A stretch of DNA of 64,000 nucleotides. Origin: Candidatus Edwardsbacteria bacterium RifOxyA12_full_54_48. GTDB taxonomy: Bacteria > Edwardsbacteria > AC1 > EtOH8. Within the stretch, counting starts at the first letter, position 1. The number at the start of each line of letters is the position of its first letter. The notes under the pieces are model-generated. The model was given only the letters and a program-made list of their open reading frames with translations, made no database searches and had not been told where the DNA came from. Positions 8,359 through 17,323 of this stretch are shown here, piece by piece. The stretch is from NCBI GenBank assembly GCA_001777915.1, contig MFFN01000004.1, forward strand, positions 661,632 through 725,631. Reading direction: 5' to 3'. The position numbers and the translations under genes were made by a program.

Positions 8359-9915
8359 ATGAATCACCCTTCAAGAACAACCATCCTGCTGCTGGCCTGG
8401 GCCTTGATCTGGTCCGGTGCAGCGGCCTTCCGGGCGGAATGGCGCCAGTACCGGAGCTTCGGCGGCGCTACCTTCGAGGGCGACATCAGGACCATCATCT
8501 CCGATACCCGCTTTGTCTACGCCTTTTCCTCCGTCTCCGGGGCCAGATACGACAAGCTGTTCGACCAGTGGGATTTTTCGTTCATCGGGCATCTGCCGCC
8601 CGGCAGCTACCAGTTTGCGGCCTTGGACCATTACTTCAACGACCTCTATTTTGTCTATGCCGACAAAATGATCCCCTACCGCCTGATATCCGACATGCAG
8701 AACCCCGCCATCTATCTTCCCGAAGCCATCATCCGGGTGGCCTTCGACGGCCGGGGCATCTGGGTCCAGACCTCCGGAGGGTATTACCTGTGCGACCGCT
8801 GGTCCGGAAAGTGCAATAAGAATGCGTCCGTCCCCCAGCAGCTGGAATGGTTCGGCCGGGTTGATGCTGAATCGCTCAGAAGCAACAGCCGGCTGTATTT
8901 TTTGGCCCAGCCGATCTGGGACAGCTGGGCCGGCCGGCACTATCTGACCGCCTATGCCACGGAGTTTGCCGGCAACTATGCCTGGGCGGCCTATTCCGGA
9001 TTGGGGCTGTGGAAGTATGACCTGATAACCAAGGAAAAGACCCAGTTGACCAGCGGGTTTTTGGCCAGCACCGGGGTTGCCGGACTGTACGCCAGCGGCG
9101 GCACCGTGGGCATGACCGGTCCGGGCGGGGTGACGCTGGTGGACGCCGGACGCGACCACTGGCAGCAGCTGAACAAGCTGTTCAACCTGGACCTGACTGG
9201 CTACAGCCTGAACTGTCTAGCCTTTGACGATAAGAAAATATTCATCGGGACCGACCGGGGGATTATTGTCCTCAAGAGGGGGGACGATTTCGCCTCCACC
9301 CTGACCCGTTATGACGGGCTGCCCGACGATGCGGTCACGGCCCTGCTGCTGCAATCCGACACCCTTTGGATCGGCACCAGGTATGGCCCGGCGGTCTACC
9401 TGATTAAAGCCGGGAGAAAGGCCGAAAGTTGGGAGGGGCAGGAGGACAGGACAATTCACCAGATGGCCGCCGATCAGAGATTCCTTTACCTGGCCACCAG
9501 CCGGGGGGGCCTGATGTTGGACCGGACGGACAGCCTTAAGATATTCCGTTACGATGCCAGCTCCCCGCCGGAGCTGGATGAAGAAATCCTGGGGGTGGCC
9601 GTCGACGGGGCTTGGGTCTGGTGGCTGGCCCCGGACCTGCTGATGCGTTATGACCGGAAAAACTTCGTCTGGGAAAAATATCCCCGGGCGGGCAATTATA
9701 ACGCCGGCCGGGCACTATGCCTGGCGGTGGATGACAGGAACCTTTGGATCGGCACCGATGCCGGGTTGGTGCGACTCAATAAAGATAAAAACCTGTGGAC
9801 GGTGTACCGCAAGGAGGATGGATTGCTGAATGATTATGTGACCAGTCTGGCCTCGGTGGACGGAGCATTGTGGATCGGGGGAGAGACCGGCCTGACAAAA
9901 TTTTTCTGGAAATAA
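8359..9915 (+). CDS. Exported beta-propeller protein (Reg_prop-like repeats)
   Basis: The product is 518 aa if it starts at ATG 8359, where a signal peptide begins (MNHPSRTTILLLAWALIWSGAAA). The mature region carries repeated propeller blades of the form LWIGTxxGLxxL followed by a stretch like YRKEDGLLNDYVTSLASVDG, typical of the two-component-regulator propeller (Reg_prop) family. No kinase or membrane output domain follows, so this is a free periplasmic or secreted propeller. An upstream in-frame extension (to 8293) overlaps the preceding gene and lacks a signal sequence, so it was rejected. Confidence 0.8.
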   Translation: MNHPSRTTILLLAWALIWSGAAAFRAEWRQYRSFGGATFEGDIRTIISDTRFVYAFSSVSGARYDKLFDQWDFSFIGHLPPGSYQFAALDHYFNDLYFVYADKMIPYRLISDMQNPAIYLPEAIIRVAFDGRGIWVQTSGGYYLCDRWSGKCNKNASVPQQLEWFGRVDAESLRSNSRLYFLAQPIWDSWAGRHYLTAYATEFAGNYAWAAYSGLGLWKYDLITKEKTQLTSGFLASTGVAGLYASGGTVGMTGPGGVTLVDAGRDHWQQLNKLFNLDLTGYSLNCLAFDDKKIFIGTDRGIIVLKRGDDFASTLTRYDGLPDDAVTALLLQSDTLWIGTRYGPAVYLIKAGRKAESWEGQEDRTIHQMAADQRFLYLATSRGGLMLDRTDSLKIFRYDASSPPELDEEILGVAVDGAWVWWLAPDLLMRYDRKNFVWEKYPRAGNYNAGRALCLAVDDRNLWIGTDAGLVRLNKDKNLWTVYRKEDGLLNDYVTSLASVDGALWIGGETGLTKFFWK

Positions 9916-10344
9916 TCCGCCGGACAAAATAATAAAATGCCTTGGGTCATCAAGAGGCGACGAAACAACGCGGTGCAATATTCAGGCTGCTTAGGGCCGG
10001 GCCCAAACCAGCCGGGATTGAAAACAGAATCTTTTGTCTGGTAGGAGATTTACTTTAAAGTGTGACATTTAATAAAATATGTGCCATAATGTCGCAAATT
10101 TATTAAATCTATAAATAACAATACCTTAACATATCTAATCCTTTCGACAATAAGAGCCAGTGAGACATAATGTCTCATTGGCTTTTGTGTTTTAATATAA
10201 AGGCAACATATATAAATTATAACATATTGTGATGCATCGTCTTGATTAAATAGAAAAAGAATTGCTTCTTGGCATGAATATTGGAAACCTTAATAAATGA
10301 CAGTCATTTTAAAGTCATTCAAGAAACAGCTAATTTGAAAGCAG
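9916..10344 (+). promoter_or_regulatory. Intergenic region with a three-site enhancer-like array and a sigma54-like promoter
   Basis: No gene is seen here. TTAAAGTGTGACATT at 10055-10069 is identical to 53219-53233. Three 17-bp sites related to TGAGACATAATGTCTCA lie at 10061-10077 (left half only), 10080-10096 (14/17) and 10161-10177 (exact). The last is flanked by further pairing bases (10156-10182) and followed by TTTTGTGTTTT, so it could also terminate the 8359-9915 transcript. TTGGCATGAATATTGGAA at 10269-10286 resembles a sigma54 -24/-12 element but has GG instead of GC at -12. Confidence 0.6.
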
Positions 10345-10446
10345 ATGAAACTCAGTCTCCGGTGGTTCCCACGGGAATCGTTCCAGATGTTTGATCACTT
10401 AGCGGTACCAAAGGCCCATCCAGCTTCCATGACAAAGGTGGCATAA
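10345..10446 (+). CDS. Possible 33-aa leader ORF before the LCAT-like gene
   Basis: An ORF starting MKLSLRWFPRES and ending SMTKVA stops one base before the ATG of the hydrolase gene. It lies about 50 bases downstream of the expected start point of the sigma54-like promoter. The ribosome-binding site is weak (GAAAG) and there is no recognised domain or signal peptide. It may be a translated leader that couples to the hydrolase, or chance. Confidence 0.3.
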   Translation: MKLSLRWFPRESFQMFDHLAVPKAHPASMTKVA

Positions 10447-10447
10447 A

Positions 10448-11692
10448 ATGGAGCAGAATATTTATCCCGTGATATTTGTCCCCGGGATCATGGAGACGGA
10501 GTTGTCCGGCCCCTGCCCGTTGGACCACCGGGCGGCCTGCCATCCGACCTTCGACAAGATGACGGCCGATCTTGATACCGTGAAGCTGGACGACCATGGC
10601 GATTACCACCGCCCGCCGAACCGGCGGATATGCCGGAATGAGGTGTTCTCTTTGGTTTACGGCGAGATGATTGCCGCGCTGCGGGAGAGCCTGCCGCTGG
10701 ATCAGGAAGAATGCGCCAGGGTCTATGTCTTTCCCTACGACTGGAGGCGCTCCATCAGCCATAACGCCGCCCGGCTGGCGGATTTCGTGGAGCGGATCAT
10801 CCGCAGCAGCCAGGCCCATCCCCCGTACCGCCGGCGGGGGATCAAGCCGGACAAGGTGAATATCGTCGGCCACAGCGTGGGGGGATGTCTGGCCAAGCAT
10901 TACGCCACGGCGCTGTTGGGCGAGGGCCGGGTAAATCGGATGGTGATGCTGGCTTCCCCGCTACGGGGCTCATTGTGCGCCTTGAAGCACCTGATAACGG
11001 GCGAAACCTGGTTCTTCGACTGGTTGAACGGCAAAAGTCAGCGGCGCTATGCCCGGACCCTTCCCGGGATATACCATCTGCTGCCCTATGACGGCTTTGC
11101 CAATCCAGAGGAGAAGCTGATGTGGCCCAGCCCGGCGGCAGAGAGAAGGGGCCAGCCGGTCAATATCTTCGATCCCTCCGGCTGGCAGGACAATGTGGCC
11201 GCCCAGGTCGGGCCGGAGGTGTTGGCCAGCCACCTGGACAATGCCTACAATTACTACCGCAACGCCCGGGATTTCTCCCCGGAGTTCCGAAAGAACGTCC
11301 TGATGGTTTACGGCAAGGGGGAGCGGACCCTGCGTGAGGTCAATATCGGCAGCCGCCAGCCGGTGGAGTACAACTTTCCCCGGGAGGATGGTTGCGGCGC
11401 CATCGGCGACGGCACGGTGCCGGCGGTCAGCACCTACAGCCAGGGCATCTACCAAGCCTGTGTCACCAAGAAAAAGATGGGTGACTGGGAGCTGGACCTG
11501 GGTCGGGTGGCCGGTTTCCATGCCTCTTTCTGCGCCTACGACCTGGTCCAGGACCTGGTGATATCCTTCCTGACCGGAAGGGTTATCAGGACGGTGCGGA
11601 GGGAATTCAAGCTGACCGAGATAGAACAACTGCCCAAGTTCACTCCGGACCAGGTGGACAAGCTGGACCGGGAGCCCATCTGCCGGTTCTGA
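10448..11692 (+). CDS. LCAT-like alpha/beta hydrolase (lipase/acyltransferase)
   Basis: The 414-aa protein resembles the lecithin:cholesterol acyltransferase family. It has the oxyanion region VIFVPGIMETEL, YVFPYDWRRS near 93-101, the nucleophile elbow GHSVGG (Ser143), a probable acid Asp321 in DGTVPAVS and a probable His358 in GFHASFCAYD. There is no signal peptide, so it is likely cytosolic. GGTGG lies 7 bases before the ATG. It is preceded by the enhancer-like array at 10055-10286 that also occurs behind the sigma54 activator gene near 53 kb, so it is a candidate target of that activator. Confidence 0.8.
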   Translation: MEQNIYPVIFVPGIMETELSGPCPLDHRAACHPTFDKMTADLDTVKLDDHGDYHRPPNRRICRNEVFSLVYGEMIAALRESLPLDQEECARVYVFPYDWRRSISHNAARLADFVERIIRSSQAHPPYRRRGIKPDKVNIVGHSVGGCLAKHYATALLGEGRVNRMVMLASPLRGSLCALKHLITGETWFFDWLNGKSQRRYARTLPGIYHLLPYDGFANPEEKLMWPSPAAERRGQPVNIFDPSGWQDNVAAQVGPEVLASHLDNAYNYYRNARDFSPEFRKNVLMVYGKGERTLREVNIGSRQPVEYNFPREDGCGAIGDGTVPAVSTYSQGIYQACVTKKKMGDWELDLGRVAGFHASFCAYDLVQDLVISFLTGRVIRTVRREFKLTEIEQLPKFTPDQVDKLDREPICRF

Positions 11693-11865
11693 TACCGGAT
11701 GGCGGGCTGTCCCTGTGCCGGCAGAGGAGTTAAGCGCTGCATCCTGCCCGTGCTGGGGGCCATTCCCCCCAATCGGGCGGACTCCGCAGTCGGGGCTGGT
11801 CGAGCCTGATGATCGACCGGAGAACCCGGTTGATAAAAACCAACATATAAACGAAAGGAAAAAGC

Positions 11866-12201
11866 ATGAACGGCAATCCCGAAGAGGAAAAAACCAAGGA
11901 CGCCCCGGCGGCGGCCAGGATCGTCAAGGGACCGGGGCTTTTTGAGACCACCCGGGGGAATGCCTCCGAGGCCTATCTCATCCTGCGCAGCAAGGGCAAG
12001 ACCGTCCCATATGCCTGGGTGAAGTCAGCGCAGGAATCCAGAAAAAAAAGGCAGGACGAGCTGGGGATCAAACTGAAAGAGAAAAGCCTGGACGCCTTCC
12101 CCATATTGCGGCAATGGGAGAGTGCGCTGGAGAAGGAACGGTTTTATTACGGGCTTCGGGCCCTGTTCGATCTGGAGCAGAACGGGGAGACCAAGCTGTA
12201 G
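11866..12201 (+). CDS. Hypothetical protein, 111 aa
   Basis: A soluble, charged protein with no recognised family. The N-terminus is acidic and Pro/Ala-rich; the rest (from LFETTRGNASEAYLILRSKG) looks alpha/beta with two probable helices ending at LFDLEQNGETKL. AAAGGA precedes the ATG. It sits 173 bases after the hydrolase and 62 before the zinc-ribbon gene and may share a transcript with them. Confidence 0.6.
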   Translation: MNGNPEEEKTKDAPAAARIVKGPGLFETTRGNASEAYLILRSKGKTVPYAWVKSAQESRKKRQDELGIKLKEKSLDAFPILRQWESALEKERFYYGLRALFDLEQNGETKL

Positions 12202-12263
12202 ACAGGCAACAGGGGACAGGGATCAGGACGGCAAGCATCAATGAATATAATGGAGGCTCCACC

Positions 12264-12899
12264 ATGGCATCTTCAGGCAATCAAGCGCAAAAGTACAAAT
12301 GCCCCTGCGGCAAGAGTTATTACACCGTCCACAGCTACTACGATCAGGCCGGCTTGTTTGACGAGCATTGGGAGATGAACTGCTGCCGATGCAAACAGCG
12401 CTACCAGCTCAGTTCGCTCCTCAAGGAGAGCGGCCGGGGCCTCAACGAGGCCTATCTCTGGGCCCCAATAAACATCTTCAGCGAGCTGGCCATCGTGGAG
12501 GACCAGTTGCACCGGGCCCAGGGCGATATGCTGGCCCTGGCCCGGGAGCTGTATCTGGATCGCTGGCTTGGGCACTTCTCCGGGGTTAAGGCCAGAAAAG
12601 ATATCTGGCGGCGCCTGACCGACGGCGGGAAACGGGAGCCCAGCTACCGGCTGTTCGTTCGTTCGGCGCCCCGGGACAATCTGGAGGACTATCTGCAGAG
12701 ATACTTCCACTATTTCAACGTGGACCATATCCTGGAGAAGCTGGGGGTGCGGGACATCCGGCTGGATGAGATGAAAGGCCGGATCGCCGAACTGCAGACC
12801 GGCCGGGAAAGGGCCCAGGGCCTGCTGAGGATGGAAGGTTTTGCTGGACGGAGCGAATACCGGTGGGGATCATCAATAAAAACCGATAGGCGTGTATAG
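12264..12899 (+). CDS. Zinc-ribbon hypothetical protein, 211 aa
   Basis: The N-terminal 45 residues carry cysteines at 13, 15, 40, 41 and 43 (CPCGKSYY and NCCRCKQRY), consistent with a zinc ribbon. The rest is helical and Arg/Asp-rich with no recognised domain. The ATG at 12264 was chosen because GGAGG lies 7 bases upstream; a longer in-frame ORF from 12114 would overlap the preceding gene and lacks such a site. Role unknown; a DNA- or RNA-binding function is only suggested by the ribbon. Confidence 0.65.
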   Translation: MASSGNQAQKYKCPCGKSYYTVHSYYDQAGLFDEHWEMNCCRCKQRYQLSSLLKESGRGLNEAYLWAPINIFSELAIVEDQLHRAQGDMLALARELYLDRWLGHFSGVKARKDIWRRLTDGGKREPSYRLFVRSAPRDNLEDYLQRYFHYFNVDHILEKLGVRDIRLDEMKGRIAELQTGRERAQGLLRMEGFAGRSEYRWGSSIKTDRRV

Positions 12900-13218
12900 T
12901 AGGGTCGGGATTCAGCCCCGACCCCGGCTATCATGTCATCCCGGTTCCGCAGCAAGTGCGGGATAAATTCCGACAGGGATGACGGGATTTAACTACCAAG
13001 ACACTAAGACGCCAAGAATTTTTACTTAATACCGGACTAAGGTGTCATTCCTGCCCATCCCTCACTCCCTCACCGCTGCGGGGAGAGCCTGCACTGAGGA
13101 CGGCAGTTATTTTTGCCGACCGAAGTGGAGGCCGATAGGCAGTGAGGGGTCAGGATAGGCGGGGAACCGGGGGCCGTCCCACATCTCTGACGCGGATATA
13201 ACCACAGGAGACAGGGAA
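12900..13218. repeat. Intergenic dispersed-repeat region
   Basis: No gene is seen. An inverted repeat GGTCGGG/CCCGACC lies just after the preceding stop (about 12903-12922). A segment around 12940-12985 (AAGTGCGGGATAAATTCCG core) recurs at about 55843-55870. The last 65 bases match the region before the second copy of the 89-aa gene at 55346. Confidence 0.6.
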
Positions 13219-13488
13219 ATGTATAGCATCGAGGTAAGCGAAAGGGAAAAAATGTTGGGCTACGCCCTGAGCCCCGTTCCGAATCCCGCCGGTAAACTGC
13301 CGGGGGAGCCGGAGCAGGTCCTGGCGGTGGCCTATACACTGGACGAAGAGAACCTGATCGTCAAAAAGCTGTATCCCATGGGGGGTTGCCGGTATTGGCA
13401 TTTGAAAAAGGCCAGCGATGACTGGAGAACGGTGAGCAATGTGGAGCCCGACCCGGGAAAGGCCATCGAGCGGGCCAGGCTAGGATGA
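13219..13488 (+). CDS. Hypothetical 89-aa protein, copy 1 of a duplicated gene
   Basis: A soluble 89-aa protein, identical at 81 of 89 positions to the product at 55346-55615; the changes cluster at residues 3-6 plus 18, 40, 43 and 88. Conserved stretches include SEREKMLGYAL, NLIVKKLYPMGG, CRYWHLKKASDDW and NVEPDPGKAIERAR. AGGAGACAGGGAAATG gives a good start. The matching DNA begins about 65 bases upstream and stops at the stop codon, so gene and leader were copied together. Family unknown. Confidence 0.7.
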   Translation: MYSIEVSEREKMLGYALSPVPNPAGKLPGEPEQVLAVAYTLDEENLIVKKLYPMGGCRYWHLKKASDDWRTVSNVEPDPGKAIERARLG

Positions 13489-14176
13489 CCGCCTCCTCAC
13501 TCCATCCAATTTGCCTGCCGGCACCAGTTGCTTGAGACCATCGGACAGGGGATGATTTTTTTATGCCGGGATGAAGGCCTTGGCCGGGCCTGCGGCCAGA
13601 TCAAAGGCCGGAAGCGCAAGGCTAAAAAATCTCCCGGGGGTTCAGCGGCAAAACAGTTTTCATTTGACAAGCCATATCCAAAGCGGTATATTAATACTTG
13701 TAAAAGTATTTTTAAACCGCTTTTTTAACGCCTCGGCTCAGGGGAAACCGATGTTCAACCAACCCAGTATTAAGTTCAAAGATTAAAGAATAAAAGCCTT
13801 TGTGTATTTTGTGCACCTTTCGACTTGGCTCCGGGAATTCTTTGTGGTTAAAAGGTACCTGAGATTGCTTCGGCTGTGAATCTTTGGTGCCATCCCCGCA
13901 ATGACACGGAAGGCAGGCAGAAAGCCGGTAAATAATGAAAGCCTTTGTGTCTTTGTGCTTAAAAGATTCTAAGGCTTGGCGGGTAGGCTGCCGGGCTCAG
14001 AATGACGAAAGCAATGACATAGGGCCGGAAATATCAGTGAAAATCCGTATTCCATTAAGCCTGGATTCCCGACTTCTCGGGAATGACACCTGGTGCAGGT
14101 TAAAAGAGTAAAAGTCTTTGTGCCTTAGTGTCTTGGTGGTTAATTCCGGTTTAAAATTAAAAATAAAGGAGCAGCC
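13489..14176. repeat. Gene-poor spacer with dispersed repeats
   Basis: No convincing gene is seen. The stretch from 13780 holds degenerate copies of a repeat with cores like AAGCCTTTGTGTCTTTGTG. The block 13841-13964 is a diverged copy of 14880-15004. A strong promoter at 13664-13692 is listed separately. An ORF at 13528-13728 has poor coding character. Confidence 0.6.
13664..13735 (+). promoter_or_regulatory. Strong sigma70-type promoter with hairpin transcript, no gene
   Basis: TTGACA (13664-13669) and TATATT (13687-13692) are 17 bases apart. The transcript would begin near a small hairpin (AATACTT, loop GTAA, AAGTATT) followed by TTT and, 10 bases later, TTTTTT, so any RNA would be very short. 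It may be a relic or a short non-coding RNA. Confidence 0.45.
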
Positions 14177-14581
14177 ATGATAGACCGCATGAACGAAGCC
14201 GTGATCAAGGCCCTGCTGGAGGCCATGCCGGGCGAGATCTCGGTGATCGACCACAACGACGAGGTGATCGGCTGGAACAAGCATGACACCCGGCTGTTCC
14301 ATAGGCCCATGGACAGCATGGGCATCAACTTCCGCAGCTGCCACCCCAAAAGCAGCCTGGCCAAGGTGGAGCAGATCGTGGAGGAGATGAAAAGCGGGAA
14401 GCGAGACAGCGCCAGGTTCTGGATAGACCTGCCGCTGGGACCCAACCAGGAGAAGCACAAGGTGCTGATAGAATTCTTCGCCCTGCGTGACCAGGATAAA
14501 AAATACCTGGGCTGCCTGGAGCACACCATGGATGTCCAGTACATCCGGGAGCTGGAGGGCGAGAAGCGGCTGCTGTCGTAA
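14177..14581 (+). CDS. Single-domain PAS protein
   Basis: The 134-aa protein is essentially one PAS domain. Residues 12-40 (LLEAMPGEISVIDHNDEVIGWNKHD) match the PAS core start, and ALRDQDKKYLGCLEHTMDV matches the terminal strands, as in the PAS part of DUF438 proteins. No output domain is attached, so it probably senses a small ligand or redox state and acts through a partner. AAAGGAG precedes the ATG. It is isolated between repeat-rich spacers. Confidence 0.8.
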   Translation: MIDRMNEAVIKALLEAMPGEISVIDHNDEVIGWNKHDTRLFHRPMDSMGINFRSCHPKSSLAKVEQIVEEMKSGKRDSARFWIDLPLGPNQEKHKVLIEFFALRDQDKKYLGCLEHTMDVQYIRELEGEKRLLS

Positions 14582-15259
14582 AAGTTCATAAAGCTTAAAG
14601 TTTAAAGAATAGAAGCCTCTGCGTCTCTGCGGTGAAATGACCCTGGATTCCTGCCTTCGCCGGAATGACACGCAGGACAGGTTAAAAGTGAAAAAGTCTT
14701 TGTGTCTTTTATGCGCTTTGTGGCAAAACCAGTTTAATGTTCAAAGCTTGTCACACTGAGAAGGCATTCGTGCCCTGCAAGTTGAATGTGTGAAGGGGAA
14801 TTCGGGAAACATAATATTGTCGCCCGTTCAACTTGGCAAGAGTAAAGAATTCTCAGGGTGACAACAACCACTCTGCGTTTCGTGGCTAAAAGACACCTGA
14901 GATTGCTTCGCTTGTGAATCTTCGGCGCCATGCTCGCAATGACAAGAAAGGCAGGTACAAAGCCGGAAAAGAATAAAAGCCTTTGTACGCTTTGTGGTTA
15001 AAAGGGACCCTGGATTCCAGCTGGAGTTTATGCTGAATGCAATGAAGTGCTGGAATGACAAACGCATCAGCGTAAAGCTATAAAGTCTCTCTGTGACCCA
15101 GTGTCTCTGTGGCAAAACCTCAGCCCAGAAGTTAAATAAACCGCTCCGGAAAGGGGCGGCCTTTTTTGTTGATTATTTCTCTTTTATCCGACCCCTTTTT
15201 ATGTTACTATTTCTACCGGAAAGCCGAAGCCTTAAATTTTAAATCACCAGCCTATAAAA
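14582..15259. repeat. Gene-poor spacer with dispersed repeats
   Basis: No gene is seen. The stretch is made of diverged repeats of the types seen at 13780-14150, including the 14880-15004 copy of 13841-13964. It ends in the terminator at 15141-15167. Confidence 0.65.
15141..15167 (+). terminator. Rho-independent terminator
   Basis: CCGCTCC and GGGGCGG form a 7-bp stem (one T-G pair) with a 5-base loop, followed by CC and six T. Confidence 0.7.
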
Positions 15260-15889
15260 ATGAACTCCGCCCATAACATATTGACCCCGGTCCAGCAGGA
15301 CGCCCTCAAGGAGATATTCAACATCGGCTCCGGCAACGCTGCCACCACCCTGTCCGAGGCCATTCATCAGCCAGTGCTGGTATCGGTGCCCCAGATCAAG
15401 GTCAGCACCGTGGAGGAGGCCCTGTCCTCGCTGGTCAAGCCCGACCTGCCGGTGGTCTGCCTGGTCAACATCTTCGTGGGCGACCTCTCCGGCTGCACCC
15501 TGTGGCTGATGCCGGGCGATAGCGCTTTGGCCTTCGCCCAGGAGTGCTGGCACAAGATGCCCCGGGCCAAGAACGAGGCCGAGTTCCATTTCGGGCACAT
15601 CCATCTGGAGATCTCCTCGGTGCTGACCGAGTCCTACCTGAACACCCTGGGCGACATGCTGGAGCTGACCGCCATCCCCTCGCCCCCCCTGATGCTGTCC
15701 GGGCCCATGCAGAAGGTGATGGGGAGGATACTGGGAGAGTACGCCCGTTTCGGCGAGATCCTGGCCTACGTCCAGAACCGGTTCCGTTTCCCCGGCGAGG
15801 CCGGGACGGCCAGCGGCTATTTCATGATGCTGCCGGATGCCGCCTCGCTCAAGCGGATCATGACTGCCATGAAGCTGGAGGGGTCATAG
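15260..15889 (+). CDS. cheC: CheC-family chemotaxis phosphatase
   Basis: The 209-aa protein matches CheC/CheX-type phosphatases, which dephosphorylate CheY-P. The first active-site helix is DALKEIFNIGSGNAATTLSEAI (E and N three residues apart). The second, near SSVLTESYLNTLGDMLELT, keeps the same E/N pattern. The length fits CheC (about 200 aa). No other che gene is in the window and no strong ribosome-binding site is seen before the ATG. Confidence 0.85.
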   Translation: MNSAHNILTPVQQDALKEIFNIGSGNAATTLSEAIHQPVLVSVPQIKVSTVEEALSSLVKPDLPVVCLVNIFVGDLSGCTLWLMPGDSALAFAQECWHKMPRAKNEAEFHFGHIHLEISSVLTESYLNTLGDMLELTAIPSPPLMLSGPMQKVMGRILGEYARFGEILAYVQNRFRFPGEAGTASGYFMMLPDAASLKRIMTAMKLEGS

Positions 15890-16003
15890 GCCCCGGGAGG
15901 GACCAGGTTCCTTTTATCTTGCAGGGAACCGGGTTAATATTGTAAAATCGTTTGTCAAAGAAACGCCACCCGCTTAAGCTTCAATGATAATCAAGAGAGA
16001 TCG

Positions 16004-17323
16004 ATGACCTATCAGCAAGCCGTAGAATATCTGATGTCCTTTGTGGACCGGGAAAAAATTCCGGGCCAGAAATACCATGAGGAGCAGTATGACCTGCAGG
16101 GCTTCCGGCAGTTTTTGACCGAGCTGGGCAGCCCCCAGAATTCCTTCAAATCCATCCTGGTGGCCGGGACCAAGGGCAAGGGCTCCACCGCGGCCATGAT
16201 AGAATCGGTGCTGCGCCAGCAGAGGCTGAAGACCGGGCTGTACACCTCGCCCCACCTGATCAGCTTCTGCGAACGGATAAAAAGAGACGGCAAGAATATT
16301 CTGGAGCGGGATTTCGCCCAGCGTCTGGAATGGCTGAAGCCCTTTCTGGAGAAGTCCCGGGCCGAAGGCCGGCCGCGTACGGTGTTCGAGATCCTGACCG
16401 CCATGGCCTTTTTGTATTTCCAGGAGGTGGGGGTGGAATGGGCGGTATTGGAGGTGGGGGTGGGCGGCCGGCTGGACTGCACCAATGTGGTCAATCCCCG
16501 GGCGGCGGTTATCACCAACCTCAGCCTGGACCATACCGAGATCCTGGGGGAAACCATCGCCCGGATCGCCGCCGAGAAGGCCGGCATCATCCGGCAGGAC
16601 GCCCTGGTCATCACCTCTCCCCAGCCGGCCGAGGCCATCAAGGTGATTCTGAAGAAATGCCAGGATTCGCTGGCCCGGCTGTTCCAGGTGGGCCGGGATG
16701 TGGGCTTCCGGATAACCGACCAGACGCCGCACAGCGTGACCATCGACCTGGCCGGGACCTTCGGCTCCATGACCAACCTGGAGGTGGGCCTGCCGGGCGA
16801 TTTTCAGGCCGAGAATGCCGCCGCGGCCTTCGCCGCGCTGCGCAGCCTGCAGTACCGCAACCTGATCCTGAGCGACAACGTCATCCGGGAGGGGTTCCGC
16901 TCGGTCAACTGGCCGGGCAGAATGCAGCAGGTATCGCAGGAGCCGGCGATCATCATCGATGGGGCCCACAACGGCCACTCCGCCAAGTGCCTGATGGACG
17001 CCCTGGAGAAGACCTATCCCGGGGCCGGGAGGGTGGCGGTGCTGGGCATCTCTGCCAACAAGGACATAGCCGGGATAGTGGACAGCCTGGCGCCGGGTTG
17101 CCGGGCGTTGGTGATCACCAAGGCCCGGCACTCCCGGGCGGCATCTCCCGAGATCATCAGGGAACAAGCGGCCCGGCACGGGGTGGCGGCCATAGTCACC
17201 GAGAACCTGGGCGAAGCCCTGGAGAAGGCCAAACAGCTGGTGGCCGTCAGTGATCTGATAGTCATCACCGGGTCGCTGTTTTTGGCCGGAGAGGCGTTGG
17301 AGATGTTCGGGGAGAAGGCGTAG
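16004..17323 (+). CDS. folC: Folylpolyglutamate synthase / dihydrofolate synthase
   Basis: This cytosolic ligase adds glutamate to dihydropteroate or folates with ATP. The P-loop is AGTKGKGST at residues 54-62. TGLYTSPHL, EVGVGGRLDCTNV and SLDHTEILG are family signatures, and GAHN (IIDGAHNGHSAK) marks the C-terminal domain. The length of 439 aa is normal for the FolC/MurC family. It stands alone, between cheC and a repeat-bearing spacer. Confidence 0.95.
   Translation: MTYQQAVEYLMSFVDREKIPGQKYHEEQYDLQGFRQFLTELGSPQNSFKSILVAGTKGKGSTAAMIESVLRQQRLKTGLYTSPHLISFCERIKRDGKNILERDFAQRLEWLKPFLEKSRAEGRPRTVFEILTAMAFLYFQEVGVEWAVLEVGVGGRLDCTNVVNPRAAVITNLSLDHTEILGETIARIAAEKAGIIRQDALVITSPQPAEAIKVILKKCQDSLARLFQVGRDVGFRITDQTPHSVTIDLAGTFGSMTNLEVGLPGDFQAENAAAAFAALRSLQYRNLILSDNVIREGFRSVNWPGRMQQVSQEPAIIIDGAHNGHSAKCLMDALEKTYPGAGRVAVLGISANKDIAGIVDSLAPGCRALVITKARHSRAASPEIIREQAARHGVAAIVTENLGEALEKAKQLVAVSDLIVITGSLFLAGEALEMFGEKA

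Noticed and set aside
10156-10182. Palindrome as merely a terminator
   Set aside because: It may terminate, but the identical 17-bp core at 53 kb and conserved spacing of neighbouring sites are not explained by termination alone.
13528-13728. 66-aa ORF on the plus strand
   Set aside because: It spans the strong promoter and a hairpin, has no ribosome-binding site and no plausible protein character.
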